Shown here piece by piece: positions 1 to 8,592 of a stretch of 64,000 bases of DNA. Within the stretch, counting starts at the first letter, position 1. Each line of letters begins with the position of its first letter. Position numbers and translations under genes: made by a program. This DNA comes from Brevibacillus brevis (GTDB lineage Bacteria; Bacillota; Bacilli; Brevibacillales; Brevibacillaceae), in the NCBI RefSeq assembly GCF_031583145.1, contig NZ_CP134050.1:2070501-2134500 (forward strand), given 5' to 3'. The notes beneath the pieces were generated by a model. That model had not been told where the DNA came from and did no database searches. It saw nothing but the letters and a program-made list of their open reading frames with translations.

Positions 1-2
1 TG

Positions 3-1064
3 TCGGCGATTACCGAAGTCGCCGCCTTGGGTACGAGCTTTGGCGCTCCGACCGAACGCGAAACACAGATGGCGAAGCTGGTTTGTGAGCTGGTCCCGTC
101 CGTGGAAGTCGTGCGGATGGTCAATTCCGGTACGGAAGCGACGATGAGCGCTCTGCGTCTGGCGCGAGGGTATACGAAGCGGAACAAGATCATGAAGTTC
201 GAGGGCTGTTACCACGGCCATGCAGACAGCCTGCTGATCAAGGCCGGTTCCGGCGTGGCGACGCTCGGCCTGCCTGACAGCCCCGGCGTGCCGGAGGGGA
301 CGGCAGCGAATACCATTACTGTGCCTTACAACGACCTGGAGAGCGTGAAGCTCGCCTTCTCCACATATGGAGATGATCTGGCGGCGGTCATCGTCGAACC
401 GGTCGGCGGAAACATGGGCGTCGTGCCGCCTCTTCCGGGCTTCCTGGAAGGCCTGCGGGAAATTACGAAGCAACACGGTACGCTGCTCATTTTCGACGAA
501 GTGATGACCGGGTTCCGTGTCGCTCGCGGCGGTGCCCAGGAGCTGTTCGGGATTACGCCGGACCTGACTACGATGGGCAAGGTCATCGGCGGCGGCTTGC
601 CGGTCGGAGCATACGGCGGCAAGCGCGAAATCATGCAGCAAATTGCTCCGGCTGGACCGATCTACCAGGCGGGGACGCTCTCCGGCAACCCGCTTGCGAT
701 GGCAGCCGGACTTACGACTCTGGAAGAGCTGAGCAAGCCTGGCGTGTACGAGCGTCTGGAAAAACTGTCCGCACGTCTGGCGGAGGGTCTGGCGGACAAT
801 GCCAGCAAGCTTGGCATCCCGCACACGCTCAATCGCGTCGGCTCGATGGTCTGCCTGTTCTTTACCGATACGCCGGTGATCAACTACGAGACGGCAAAAA
901 CGTCCGATCTCGAGCGCTTCTCAGCCTACTTCAGCCACTTGCTGGAGGAGGGCATCATGATTCCGCCTTCGCAATTCGAAGGCATGTTCGTCTCCCTGGC
1001 TCACTCGGAGGAGGATATCGAGAAAACCATCGAGGCAAGCTATCAGGCGATGAAAAAACTGTAA
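3..1064 (+). CDS. hemL: Glutamate-1-semialdehyde 2,1-aminomutase, 5' end missing
   Basis: This is a PLP-dependent class III aminotransferase-fold enzyme that converts glutamate-1-semialdehyde to 5-aminolevulinate, the entry to tetrapyrrole synthesis from glutamyl-tRNA. The frame is open from the first bases of the window, so about 75 N-terminal residues lie upstream; 353 residues are visible and the family is about 430. Visible motifs are [15 protein letters not shown], the substrate loop [19 protein letters not shown], and [12 protein letters not shown], which carries the PLP lysine. The family and the reading frame are certain. In B. subtilis hemL is followed by spoVID; here about 9 kb of other genes, including the later heme genes hemE-hemH-hemY, separate them. 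Confidence 0.97.
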   Translation, partial: SAITEVAALGTSFGAPTERETQMAKLVCELVPSVEVVRMVNSGTEATMSALRLARGYTKRNKIMKFEGCYHGHADSLLIKAGSGVATLGLPDSPGVPEGTAANTITVPYNDLESVKLAFSTYGDDLAAVIVEPVGGNMGVVPPLPGFLEGLREITKQHGTLLIFDEVMTGFRVARGGAQELFGITPDLTTMGKVIGGGLPVGAYGGKREIMQQIAPAGPIYQAGTLSGNPLAMAAGLTTLEELSKPGVYERLEKLSARLAEGLADNASKLGIPHTLNRVGSMVCLFFTDTPVINYETAKTSDLERFSAYFSHLLEEGIMIPPSQFEGMFVSLAHSEEDIEKTIEASYQAMKKL

Positions 1065-1075
1065 AAGGATTTCGG

Positions 1076-1119
1076 CACCCTCTCTATGGATCAAACCCAG
1101 GAGAGGGTGTCTTTTTTTT
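1076..1119 (+). terminator. Rho-independent terminator of hemL
   Basis: A 9-bp perfect stem, CACCCTCTC with GAGAGGGTG (1076-1084 and 1101-1109), is followed by a run of eight T or more. It begins 12 bases after the hemL stop. Confidence 0.9.
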
Positions 1120-1216
1120 ATACGGGAAACTGCGACTCCGCCAAAAAGCCTGGCTGAGTCACGTTGTCTCCTATGGTAAAATGATAGATAAATCTGGAAA
1201 ACGCGGAGGATGGAAA

Positions 1217-1693
1217 ATGAGCGGGAGGATCTCAGTAGTACCATCGAAAAATGTGATTGCCGTCAGTTTTTCCGGCACGTTTCCGGCTTTGGTCAAGGAA
1301 ATGCCGGGCGTCTGGGAGGCGTTTTTGCAGCGTCAGTCCGAAATACCGCATGTCGTCTCTCCGCATGTCCGCTTCGACATCAGCAGCGAGAACCGATCCT
1401 ACCAACTGTACACCGAGTACATAGGAGTGGAGGTCGAGCGGTTCGAACGAATTCCGGCTGGAATGGTCGGTCTGACCCTGCCGGAGAGGACCTATGCCTG
1501 CTTTACCCATTCAGGGCCGATGGATCAGGTCCAAGAGACGTACCGGAACGCGTTCCGGTGGCTGGGCGAAGAAGGCTATCGCGTGGACGAATCGGCCCTT
1601 CGCTTCGAAAGGTACGATGAACGCTACACCCCCGGATTTCATAATCGGGAGCGGAAGGAAAATGCGTACGACATCTTCATCCCTCTGCTGTGA
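1217..1693 (+). CDS. GyrI/AraC effector-binding-domain protein
   Basis: This 158-residue soluble protein has the look of the GyrI-like or AraC effector-binding family (the BmrR C-terminal fold). Supporting features are the Y-x-x-Y-x-G-V-E-V strand near residue 75, a central IPAGMVGLTLPERTYACFTH segment, and the C-terminal F-x-x-R-Y-D-E ending in DIFIPLL. It has no DNA-binding domain of its own, so it is the stand-alone form. The start at 1217 is preferred over an upstream ATG at 1181 because GGAGGA (1205-1210) sits at correct spacing. Ligand and role are unknown. It is flanked by a terminator and an unrelated hydrolase gene and is probably monocistronic. Confidence 0.75.
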   Translation: MSGRISVVPSKNVIAVSFSGTFPALVKEMPGVWEAFLQRQSEIPHVVSPHVRFDISSENRSYQLYTEYIGVEVERFERIPAGMVGLTLPERTYACFTHSGPMDQVQETYRNAFRWLGEEGYRVDESALRFERYDERYTPGFHNRERKENAYDIFIPLL

Positions 1694-1865
1694 TCGGAGC
1701 GCGTAACCCCATATTTTCTACCCCGCCATGAACGTTTGAACGAGCATTCTCTTTTCCGAGGAAGCCCATATTGTATTCGATCACAGGGGAAACTGACGGG
1801 GGCAAGCATTCTTTTCTTTCGCTTGGGGTACCATTTTGAAAAAAAGACCAGAAAGGAAGATTCAT

Positions 1866-2660
1866 ATGACAAAACAAGTGCAGCTGGCAAACGGGCTTGA
1901 CGTTTCGTACCGCGACGAGGGAAGCGGAGGGGAGACGATCATTCTTTTGCATGGTTTTTGCGGAAGCTCGTCTTATTGGGAAAAAATCATTCCGCTTCTG
2001 TCACCGGCTTTTCGCGTGCTGGCGATCGACTTGCGGGGGCACGGCGGCAGCTCGGCACCCGACGAGCCTTACACAATGGAGCGATTCGCCGAAGACCTCG
2101 CTTCTTTTCTGGACAAGCTTGATCTGTCCGCTGTCCATCTGTTCGGGCATTCGCTGGGAGGCTATGTGACCCTCGCGTTTGCGGAAAAGCATGCGGACCG
2201 CCTGAAGAGCTTCGGTTTGATCCATTCCACGGGTTTTCCCGACGACGAAGCGGCCAAGGCCAACCGGGACAAGGGAGCCGAAAATATCCGTGCGAACGGC
2301 ATGGAGCCGTTTATCAAGGCGCTGGTACCGAAGCTGTTCGCGCCGGCGCATCTCGCGTCGATGCCGGACGAAGTGAAGGCGGCAAAGGAAATCGGACTTG
2401 CGACTCAGCCGATCGGAGCGATCCAGACCTTGAAAGGCATGCGAGACCGGCAGGACCGCAGCCGCGTCCTCGAGTCGACAAAGCTGCCTGTGCTGTTGGT
2501 CGCAGGTACGGAAGACCAGATCATTCCTTCCGAAAAAACCTTCACGGCGAGCGGGCCGAATGTGGAGCAGGTACTGCTCTCCAAAGCCGGGCACATGGGG
2601 ATGCTAGAGGCGCCGAAAGAATTGGCGGATGCGATCGTCCGATTCTTGTCGAAAAATTAG
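1866..2660 (+). CDS. Alpha/beta-fold hydrolase
   Basis: A 264-residue single-domain alpha/beta hydrolase without a signal peptide, so probably cytoplasmic. The oxyanion segment LLHGFCGSS (about 28-36), the nucleophile elbow GHSLGG (Ser96), an acid in GTEDQIIP (Asp217) and the histidine in AGHMGM (His243) form a complete catalytic triad. The substrate cannot be read from the sequence; esterase, lactonase or C-C hydrolase activity are all possible in this family. The start at 1866 is chosen because AAAGGA lies just upstream; an in-frame ATG at 1836 lacks a site. Confidence 0.85.
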   Translation: MTKQVQLANGLDVSYRDEGSGGETIILLHGFCGSSSYWEKIIPLLSPAFRVLAIDLRGHGGSSAPDEPYTMERFAEDLASFLDKLDLSAVHLFGHSLGGYVTLAFAEKHADRLKSFGLIHSTGFPDDEAAKANRDKGAENIRANGMEPFIKALVPKLFAPAHLASMPDEVKAAKEIGLATQPIGAIQTLKGMRDRQDRSRVLESTKLPVLLVAGTEDQIIPSEKTFTASGPNVEQVLLSKAGHMGMLEAPKELADAIVRFLSKN

Positions 2661-2673
2661 AGAATTCCCACCA

Positions 2674-2698
2674 TTGACCTAGTAACTTTTGCTATAAT
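2674..2698 (+). promoter_or_regulatory. Candidate extended -10 promoter for the 5'-nucleotidase gene
   Basis: TATAAT at 2693-2698 is preceded by TG one base away (TGCTATAAT), an extended -10. TTGACC at 2674 is too close (13 bp) to be a standard -35. The site lies 50 bases before the gene start. Confidence 0.5.
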
Positions 2699-2747
2699 GG
2701 ACGAGGAAATCCTATCCATACAGATACAGATGAGAGGGGAATTACAA

Positions 2748-4622
2748 ATGAAAAAAGCACGCCGCATTACCATGACGGCATTTGCGTCCGTCGTCTTCGC
2801 ATCGCTGATGGCGACTTCCGCATTTGCCGCGCCGCTCCACCCTGTTCAGCATGCGGACTGGATGGTCAAAAAATCGATCATTTCCGCCGGCCAAAACGGC
2901 GACCTGGCATTGGACCGCAATGTCACCCTGGCTGAAGCGACTGTCGTCTTCGCCAAGCTCAAGGGCTCCAAAATCGCAGCGCCGACAAAAGGCGAGACGT
3001 GGGCAACCCCTTATCTGGCCTGGGCAAAAAATCAAGGCGCTTTGACCCAAGACGACTTCAAAAAGCCAGGTCAAGTGCTGACCTCTGCCAAGCTGGTGGA
3101 CGTGGCGAAAAAGCTGGGCTACACCCTCAAGCTGGAAAATAAAGCGACCGTGACGCGCGGCGAATTCTTCCAGGCGCTGGGTGATGCAGCTACAGTGCAT
3201 ATCACGCTCGCCCATACAAATGACACGCACGGACATATCCAGGAAGACAAAGGACAAAAAGAATACGGCTTCGCCAAAATCGCAACGTTGCTGAAAGAAT
3301 GGCGCGCTGAAAATCCGAACTTCCTGCTTCTGGATGCAGGCGATACATTCCAAGGCACGATTTTCGTCAACCAGTTCAAAGGCGAGTCCATCCTGCCGAT
3401 CCTGAATTCCCTGAACTACACCCTCATGACCGCCGGAAACCACGAGTTCGACTTCGGGTACGAGCAGCTGCTGAAACTGCGCGATTCCCTGGATTATCCG
3501 GTCATCAACGCGAACGTATTTACGGCAGACGGCAAAAACTTGCTGGTGCCGACCTTCAAAGCCGAAATCGGCGGCAAAAAGTTTGCATTCGTAGGCTTTG
3601 TGGCTGAGGACACGCCTGTCCTGACCCACCCGAACAACGTCAAAGGCCTGACCTTCAAGAGCCCGGTAGATGTGGCGAAAACAATCGTGCCTGAGCTGAA
3701 GAAAGAGGCGGACCATGTGGTGGTCGTTTCCCATATCGGCGTGGACGTCGACCGCGAAATCGCGAAGAACGTTCCGGGCATCGACCTGATCGTAGGCGGT
3801 CACTCCCATACACCGCTGAAAGAACCTGAGCTGGTCAACGGCACCTACATCGTGCAAGACTGGGAGTACGGCAAATCGCTCGGACGGGCAGACCTGTACT
3901 ATCTGGGCGAAGAGCTGGTTGCCTTCAGCGGCGGCCTGAAAGAGTACGACGAAACCGTGCAGCCTGATCCGGAAGTAGATAAACTGGTGCAAGAGGTCGT
4001 CAAGCAAGTCGACAGCGTCATGAACGTCGTCATCGCGAAATCGGAGGTTCCGCTCGACGGCGACCGCACGCTGGTCCGTGCGAAAGAGACCAACGTGGGC
4101 AACCTGATCACCGACATCATGCTGGAGCGCACCCAGTCGATCAAGGGCCATGAAGCTGACGTAGCTCTGGCGAACGGCGGGGGGATCCGCACGCAGTTGA
4201 ATGCCGGCGACATCACCAAGAAAGACCTGTACACCCTGCTTCCGTTTGAGAACAACACCCTGGCCGTCGTCGAAGTGACTGGCGAGGAATTGAAGCAAGC
4301 GCTGGAAAACGGCGTGAGCCAAGTAGGCACAGGAGCTGGCCGCTTCCCGCAAATCAGCGGCATGAGCTTCACGTACAACCCAACCAAGCCGGTGGGCGAG
4401 CGCGTCCTCGAGGTAAAAGTAAAAGGCCAGCCGCTCGACCTGACCAAGACATACAAAGTAGCGACCATCGACTTCCTGGCTTCGGGCGGTGACGGCTACG
4501 AGTCCTTCAAAAAGCCGTTCTTCAACACGGGTCTGTCGATGTACAGCGTAGTGGAGGAGGCGCTGATCAAGCGCGAGGTCGTCAATCCGAAAGTGGAAGG
4601 CCGCATTGTAGAAGTGAAATAA
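2748..4622 (+). CDS. Secreted 5'-nucleotidase / metallophosphoesterase with an SLH-like N-terminal region
   Basis: This 624-residue exported enzyme of the UshA/5'-nucleotidase family removes phosphate from nucleotides outside the cell. In order it has a signal peptide cleaved near ATSAFA-APLH (about residue 27); about 120 residues of SLH-like sequence (AWAKNQGALT, VTRGEFFQALG) that could bind the wall; a calcineurin-type domain with HTNDTHGH, DAGDTFQG, GNHEFDFG, VVSHIG and VGGHSHT; and a C-terminal nucleotidase domain with NVGNLITD, ANGGGIR, LLPFENNT and FLASGGDGY. All metal-ligand motifs are intact. The start at 2748 has GAGGGGA upstream and begins the lipid-like leader MKKARR. A second, only distantly similar enzyme is at 53645-55633. 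Confidence 0.9.
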   Translation: MKKARRITMTAFASVVFASLMATSAFAAPLHPVQHADWMVKKSIISAGQNGDLALDRNVTLAEATVVFAKLKGSKIAAPTKGETWATPYLAWAKNQGALTQDDFKKPGQVLTSAKLVDVAKKLGYTLKLENKATVTRGEFFQALGDAATVHITLAHTNDTHGHIQEDKGQKEYGFAKIATLLKEWRAENPNFLLLDAGDTFQGTIFVNQFKGESILPILNSLNYTLMTAGNHEFDFGYEQLLKLRDSLDYPVINANVFTADGKNLLVPTFKAEIGGKKFAFVGFVAEDTPVLTHPNNVKGLTFKSPVDVAKTIVPELKKEADHVVVVSHIGVDVDREIAKNVPGIDLIVGGHSHTPLKEPELVNGTYIVQDWEYGKSLGRADLYYLGEELVAFSGGLKEYDETVQPDPEVDKLVQEVVKQVDSVMNVVIAKSEVPLDGDRTLVRAKETNVGNLITDIMLERTQSIKGHEADVALANGGGIRTQLNAGDITKKDLYTLLPFENNTLAVVEVTGEELKQALENGVSQVGTGAGRFPQISGMSFTYNPTKPVGERVLEVKVKGQPLDLTKTYKVATIDFLASGGDGYESFKKPFFNTGLSMYSVVEEALIKREVVNPKVEGRIVEVK

Positions 4623-4736
4623 GGTGTGTGCTTGTTTACGAGACAGGGAGATCGAGGTCTTCCTGTCTTTTCACATCACAAAGTACCTTGCAATATATAG
4701 TAGTCATTTGGTAAGCTTTTACATGGGTGATGGGCA

Positions 4737-5066
4737 TTGAATGTGCAGTTTAAAAAAGGCGTATTGGAGCTTTGTGTGCTGGTGCTGACGGCTGGGCGCG
4801 ACCGATATGGCTACGAGCTCGTTGCCAGCATCTCGGAGAAGTTTCACATCGCCGAAGGATCCGTCTATCCCTTGCTGCGTCGCTTGACACAGGAAGGCTT
4901 TTTTACCACGTACTTGATGGAATCTCAGGAAGGACCGCCGCGAAAATACTATCATTTGACGGAGCAAGGGCGTCAATATATGAACGATCTTGTTTTGGAA
5001 TGGCGCATATTCAACCGCGGAGTCAACCAGATCATAGGGGAGGGACTCGGTTATGACAAGGCGTGA
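4737..5066 (+). CDS. PadR-family transcriptional regulator
   Basis: A 109-residue winged-helix protein of the PadR family. The signature is clear: LELCVLVLT near the N terminus, YGYELVASI, then IAEGSVYPLLRRLTQEGF (recognition helix and wing) and the KYYHLTEQGR wing end. The start is TTG at 4737 with GGTGA six bases upstream; the nearby ATGs are out of frame. It overlaps the next gene by 14 bases and is the first gene of a PadR / HAAS / DUF4097 operon, an arrangement in which the regulator typically controls its own operon. Confidence 0.92.
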   Translation: MNVQFKKGVLELCVLVLTAGRDRYGYELVASISEKFHIAEGSVYPLLRRLTQEGFFTTYLMESQEGPPRKYYHLTEQGRQYMNDLVLEWRIFNRGVNQIIGEGLGYDKA

Positions 5067-5604
5067 GTTCATGGATGAACTCGGCTCGCTGCTTGATGAA
5101 TTGCCGGACAAGGAGCGTCTGGATATTCTGGCAGACTACACGGAGCATTTCTTGATGGGCGTGAAAGAAGGAAAAAGCGAGCACGAAATCGCAGAAGCGC
5201 TGGGAAGCCCAAAGGCGCTGGCTAGAGAGCTGCTGGCAGGGTACCGGATCCACGAGGCCGAGTCCAATGCTTCCGTCGGGAATATGACCCGGGCGATCAT
5301 TGCGACTGTCAGCCTCGGGTTTTTCAATCTCGTTTTTGTGCTGGGGCCGTTCATGGCGCTGATCGGCGTGTTGATTGCCTGCTTTGGCGTCGCAGTGGCG
5401 CTCTTGCTTGCGCCGGTCGGGATGTACGCCCAGTACGGATTCTCCGCTGTATCCCAGGAAAGGCTCCTGCTCTTGTTTGGCAGCATGGCTTCCATCGGGC
5501 TGGGCGGCATGATGGCCGTCGGATTGGTCGGTCTTACGAGGTGGCTGTACCGGCTATTTTTGCGCTACCTCCAGTTCAACGTGCAAATGATCAGGGGGAA
5601 ATGA
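5053..5604 (+). CDS. HAAS / DUF1700 membrane protein
   Basis: A 183-residue protein with an N-terminal soluble HAAS-type helical domain (MTRREFMDELGSLL, then DILADYTEHF and EIAEALGSPKALARELL) followed by about three transmembrane segments from residue 75 to 170. The family is usually encoded next to a PadR regulator, as here, and is thought to link membrane state to the regulator; no enzymatic role is known. The start lies inside the padR gene and its stop is one base from the next ATG, so the three genes are translationally coupled. Confidence 0.85.
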   Translation: MTRREFMDELGSLLDELPDKERLDILADYTEHFLMGVKEGKSEHEIAEALGSPKALARELLAGYRIHEAESNASVGNMTRAIIATVSLGFFNLVFVLGPFMALIGVLIACFGVAVALLLAPVGMYAQYGFSAVSQERLLLLFGSMASIGLGGMMAVGLVGLTRWLYRLFLRYLQFNVQMIRGK

Positions 5605-5605
5605 A

Positions 5606-6448
5606 ATGGGAAGTTGGGGAAAAAGACTGTTCGGAATCAGTTTGCTGCTATTTGTCGTAGGCGTGTCCGGACTTGTTTGGCTCTTTTCCAAGCAGGAGAT
5701 GTTTGCCGTTTCCTTGAAGCCGGTAGATGAGCAGCGGACGATCACAGAGACGGTCAAGTCGCTGGATTTGGCTACGGATACGGTCGACGTGCTGATCGAG
5801 CGCAGCAGTCAGCCTTCCGTCAGTGTCCGGCTTGTCGGGGAAGTCGATGAACGGCAGCGGTACCAGTTGACGAGCGACATCAGTCCGGACGGGAAGCTGA
5901 CCGTTGCGGTTACAGAGCAAATGCACATCAATATGTTCTTTTGGGGAAATGGGCACTTGCAGCTGCACGTCCTGCTTCCGGATGCAGCATACGACCAGAT
6001 CGCGCTGAAGACAGAGACGGGAGATATCCGGAGCATGGCGCTCCAGTCCCGGCAAGCGCGGATCCGGACGAGCACGGGAGACATCGATCTGGACGGGTTC
6101 TCCGGAGAAAGGCTGGAGGTCCAGACGGAGACGGGCGACATGCGGATGCAGGGCATAAAGGCGCAGGTATCTGTCGAAAGCAGCACAGGCGACGTAAACA
6201 AGCTGGAGTTGACGGAACTGGTCCACGACGCGGACATTCGCACCGATACGGGAGACGTGCGCATTTCGGTGGAGAAAAAACCGTCTGCGGCTCGGCTGGA
6301 GCTTGCGTCTGATACCGGCGATGTACAGGCCGATTGGCCGAATTTGACCTACGAGCGTCGCGAGGAGCAGCATGTGACGGCGACTGTGGGCACAGGCGGA
6401 CCCGCCCTTTCCGTGAGATCTTCCACCGGAGATATTCGCATTCAATAG
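5606..6448 (+). CDS. DUF4097 beta-solenoid membrane-anchored protein
   Basis: A 280-residue protein with one N-terminal membrane segment (residues 7-26) and an extracytoplasmic part made of repeated strands. The repeat is T-x-T-G-D-(I/V), seen at least seven times (ETGDIRS, STGDIDL, ETGDMRM, STGDVNK, DTGDVRI, DTGDVQA, STGDIRI) at roughly 20-residue spacing, as in the DUF4097 family of right-handed beta-solenoids. It is the last gene of the PadR / HAAS operon. An envelope-sensing role is inferred from context only. Confidence 0.85.
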   Translation: MGSWGKRLFGISLLLFVVGVSGLVWLFSKQEMFAVSLKPVDEQRTITETVKSLDLATDTVDVLIERSSQPSVSVRLVGEVDERQRYQLTSDISPDGKLTVAVTEQMHINMFFWGNGHLQLHVLLPDAAYDQIALKTETGDIRSMALQSRQARIRTSTGDIDLDGFSGERLEVQTETGDMRMQGIKAQVSVESSTGDVNKLELTELVHDADIRTDTGDVRISVEKKPSAARLELASDTGDVQADWPNLTYERREEQHVTATVGTGGPALSVRSSTGDIRIQ

Positions 6449-6455
6449 GGGAAGA

Positions 6456-6551
6456 ATGGAAAGACTGATGGAAGAGCTTGGGAAAAGCGAGAACCGAAAA
6501 GATTTTGACACAAAAGAGCCCTACCATGTCGAATGCCCAATGGTATCATAA
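6456..6551 (+). CDS. Possible 31-residue small ORF
   Basis: An ATG at 6456 with AGGGGAAGA directly before it opens a 32-codon frame ([17 protein letters not shown]..., ending in ECPMVS) in the gap between the DUF4097 gene and hemE. It is hydrophilic and matches no family I know. The site is plausible but slightly close to the start, so this may be chance. Confidence 0.25.
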   Translation: MERLMEELGKSENRKDFDTKEPYHVECPMVS

Positions 6552-6589
6552 TGAAGGGGAAGATTATTCGTGCAAAGAGAGGTTTATTC

Positions 6590-7627
6590 ATGACCGCAAA
6601 ACCATTTAATGATACGTTTTTGAGAGCATGTCGAAAGGAAGCGACGGACCATGTGCCAGTCTGGTACATGCGTCAAGCTGGTCGTTACCAGCCTGAGTAC
6701 CGCGCGATTCGGGATAAGCATAGCTTCTTTGAAATGAATTACATACCGGAAGTTTGCGCAGAAGTGACGCGCCTGCCTGTGGAACAGCTGGGCGTGGACG
6801 CTGCGATTTTGTTTGCCGACATCATGACGCCGCTCAAACCGATCGGGGTCGATGTCAATATCGAATCCGGAATCGGGCCGGTGATCGCCAATCCGATCCA
6901 GTCGCTTGCGGATGTCCAGCGCCTGCACGAGTTGGAGCCGGAGACGCACCTGCCGTACATTTTGGAAGCGATTAAAATTTTGCGCCAGCAGCTTTCCGTG
7001 CCGCTGATCGGCTTTGCCGGCGCGCCGTTTACCCTCGCCAGCTACTTGATCGAGGGCGGCCCTTCCAAGCATTACCACAAGACGAAAGCGTTCATGTACA
7101 CCGAACCGGCTGCCTGGCAGGCGCTCATGGAGAAGCTGGGCGACTTGACGATCACGTATTTGAAGGCACAGGTCGCTGCGGGGGCTCAAGCCGTTCAAGT
7201 ATTCGACTCTTGGGTCGGCGCGCTGAACGACGATGATTACCGCGAATACATCACCCCGGTGATGACGCGGATCTTCCAGGCGTTGAAGGAGACGGGGGTA
7301 CCTACCATCTATTTCGGAATTGGAGCGGGGCATCTGCTGATGGATTGGGAGGAGCTGCCTGTCGACGTGGTCGGTCTCGACTGGCGCACGTCCATTACGA
7401 CGGCGCGCAAAATGGGCGTGACCAAGACGCTGCAGGGCAACCTGGATCCGACCTTGCTCCTGGCTCCTTGGGAGAAGCTCGAAGCCAAGGCGAAAGAGAT
7501 TTTGGACGAAGGAACGAAGCAGCCTGGATACATTTTCAATCTGGGCCACGGCGTTTTCCCTGATGCGAAAGTAGAGACGCTGCAAAAACTGACCCAGTTT
7601 ATCCACAGCTACAAACGAGACAGGTAA
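6590..7627 (+). CDS. hemE: Uroporphyrinogen decarboxylase
   Basis: HemE removes four carboxyl groups from uroporphyrinogen III to give coproporphyrinogen III in the cytoplasm. The 345-residue length fits the family. Both family signatures are present: [16 protein letters not shown] near residue 22, and [16 protein letters not shown] near 140, plus the catalytic aspartate in FADIMTPL. The start at 6590 is preceded by AGAGAGG at correct spacing, whereas an upstream in-frame ATG at 6533 is not. It is the first gene of a hemE-hemH-hemY operon. Confidence 0.97.
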   Translation: MTAKPFNDTFLRACRKEATDHVPVWYMRQAGRYQPEYRAIRDKHSFFEMNYIPEVCAEVTRLPVEQLGVDAAILFADIMTPLKPIGVDVNIESGIGPVIANPIQSLADVQRLHELEPETHLPYILEAIKILRQQLSVPLIGFAGAPFTLASYLIEGGPSKHYHKTKAFMYTEPAAWQALMEKLGDLTITYLKAQVAAGAQAVQVFDSWVGALNDDDYREYITPVMTRIFQALKETGVPTIYFGIGAGHLLMDWEELPVDVVGLDWRTSITTARKMGVTKTLQGNLDPTLLLAPWEKLEAKAKEILDEGTKQPGYIFNLGHGVFPDAKVETLQKLTQFIHSYKRDR

Positions 7628-7647
7628 TTCGGGAGGTGCACGACACG

Positions 7648-8580
7648 ATGGCAAAAAGAAAGACAGGGCTTCTGCTGATGGCGTACGGTACGCCGCGCAG
7701 GCCGGAGGACATCGAACCGTATTACACGCATATTCGCCGCGGACGAAAACCGCCGCAGGAGCTATTGGATGATTTGAAGGCGCGCTATGAAGCGGTCGGA
7801 GGATTGAATCGCTTCGCCGAAATCACAGACGAGCAGGTGAGCGCCCTGGTGCAGGAAATGAACGAGCGCCACCCCGATCGGGAGTTCGTCGGATACCTCG
7901 GCCTCAAGCACATCGCGCCGTTCATCGAGGACGCCGTCGAACAGATGAAGCAGGACGGAATTGCGGAAGCGATCAGTCTCGTTCTCGCCCCTCACTACTC
8001 CAGCTACAGCGTGAAAGAGTACAACGGTCGGGCGCAGAAGCATTCGGAATCGATATCCGGACCGGTCATCCACAGCATCGAGAGCTGGTATATGGAGCCC
8101 CGCTTCATCGAGTATTGGGTCCATGCGATCAATGACACATTCGCTTCGATGCCGGCCGAGGATCGGGAAAAAGCGGTGGTGATCTTCTCCGCCCACAGTT
8201 TGCCGGAGAAAATCCTGAACGCCGGCGATCCGTACCCCCAGCAGCTGGAGGAGACAGCGAAGATGATCGCCGAACGTGCGGGAATCCCTGATTTTGCGAT
8301 CGGCTGGCAGAGCGCGGGCAATACGCCTGAGCCGTGGCTTGGACCGGATGTTCAGGATTTGACGCGTGAGCTGCATGCTTCGCACGGATTTTCGGCATAC
8401 GTCTACTGTCCCATCGGATTCGTCGCCGAGCATCTGGAAGTGCTGTACGACAACGACTTTGAATGCAAAGCAGCGACGGATGAGCTGGGCGCACATTATT
8501 ACCGCCCTCCGATGCCAAACGCCAGACCTGCCTTTATCTCCTGTCTGGCTGATGCCGTCGAGAAAAAGCTGGCGGACTAG
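7648..8580 (+). CDS. hemH: Coproporphyrin ferrochelatase
   Basis: The enzyme (HemH, also CpfC) inserts ferrous iron into coproporphyrin III in the Gram-positive heme route. It is 310 residues, like B. subtilis HemH. The active-site histidine is in [10 protein letters not shown] and the acidic residue in [14 protein letters not shown]; the opening [14 protein letters not shown] is also typical. The start at 7648 follows GGGAGGT; a GTG at 7636 overlaps that site. It sits between hemE and hemY. Confidence 0.96.
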   Translation: MAKRKTGLLLMAYGTPRRPEDIEPYYTHIRRGRKPPQELLDDLKARYEAVGGLNRFAEITDEQVSALVQEMNERHPDREFVGYLGLKHIAPFIEDAVEQMKQDGIAEAISLVLAPHYSSYSVKEYNGRAQKHSESISGPVIHSIESWYMEPRFIEYWVHAINDTFASMPAEDREKAVVIFSAHSLPEKILNAGDPYPQQLEETAKMIAERAGIPDFAIGWQSAGNTPEPWLGPDVQDLTRELHASHGFSAYVYCPIGFVAEHLEVLYDNDFECKAATDELGAHYYRPPMPNARPAFISCLADAVEKKLAD

Positions 8581-8592
8581 GGGACGAATGGG

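Noticed and set aside
2742..4352. 536-codon frame opposite the 5'-nucleotidase
   Set aside because: Antisense shadow; the + strand gene has a signal peptide and complete motifs.
6505..6552. TTGACA at 6505 as the hemE promoter -35
   Set aside because: No -10 at 16-18 bases; the TATCAT and CATAAT downstream are 33 or more bases away.
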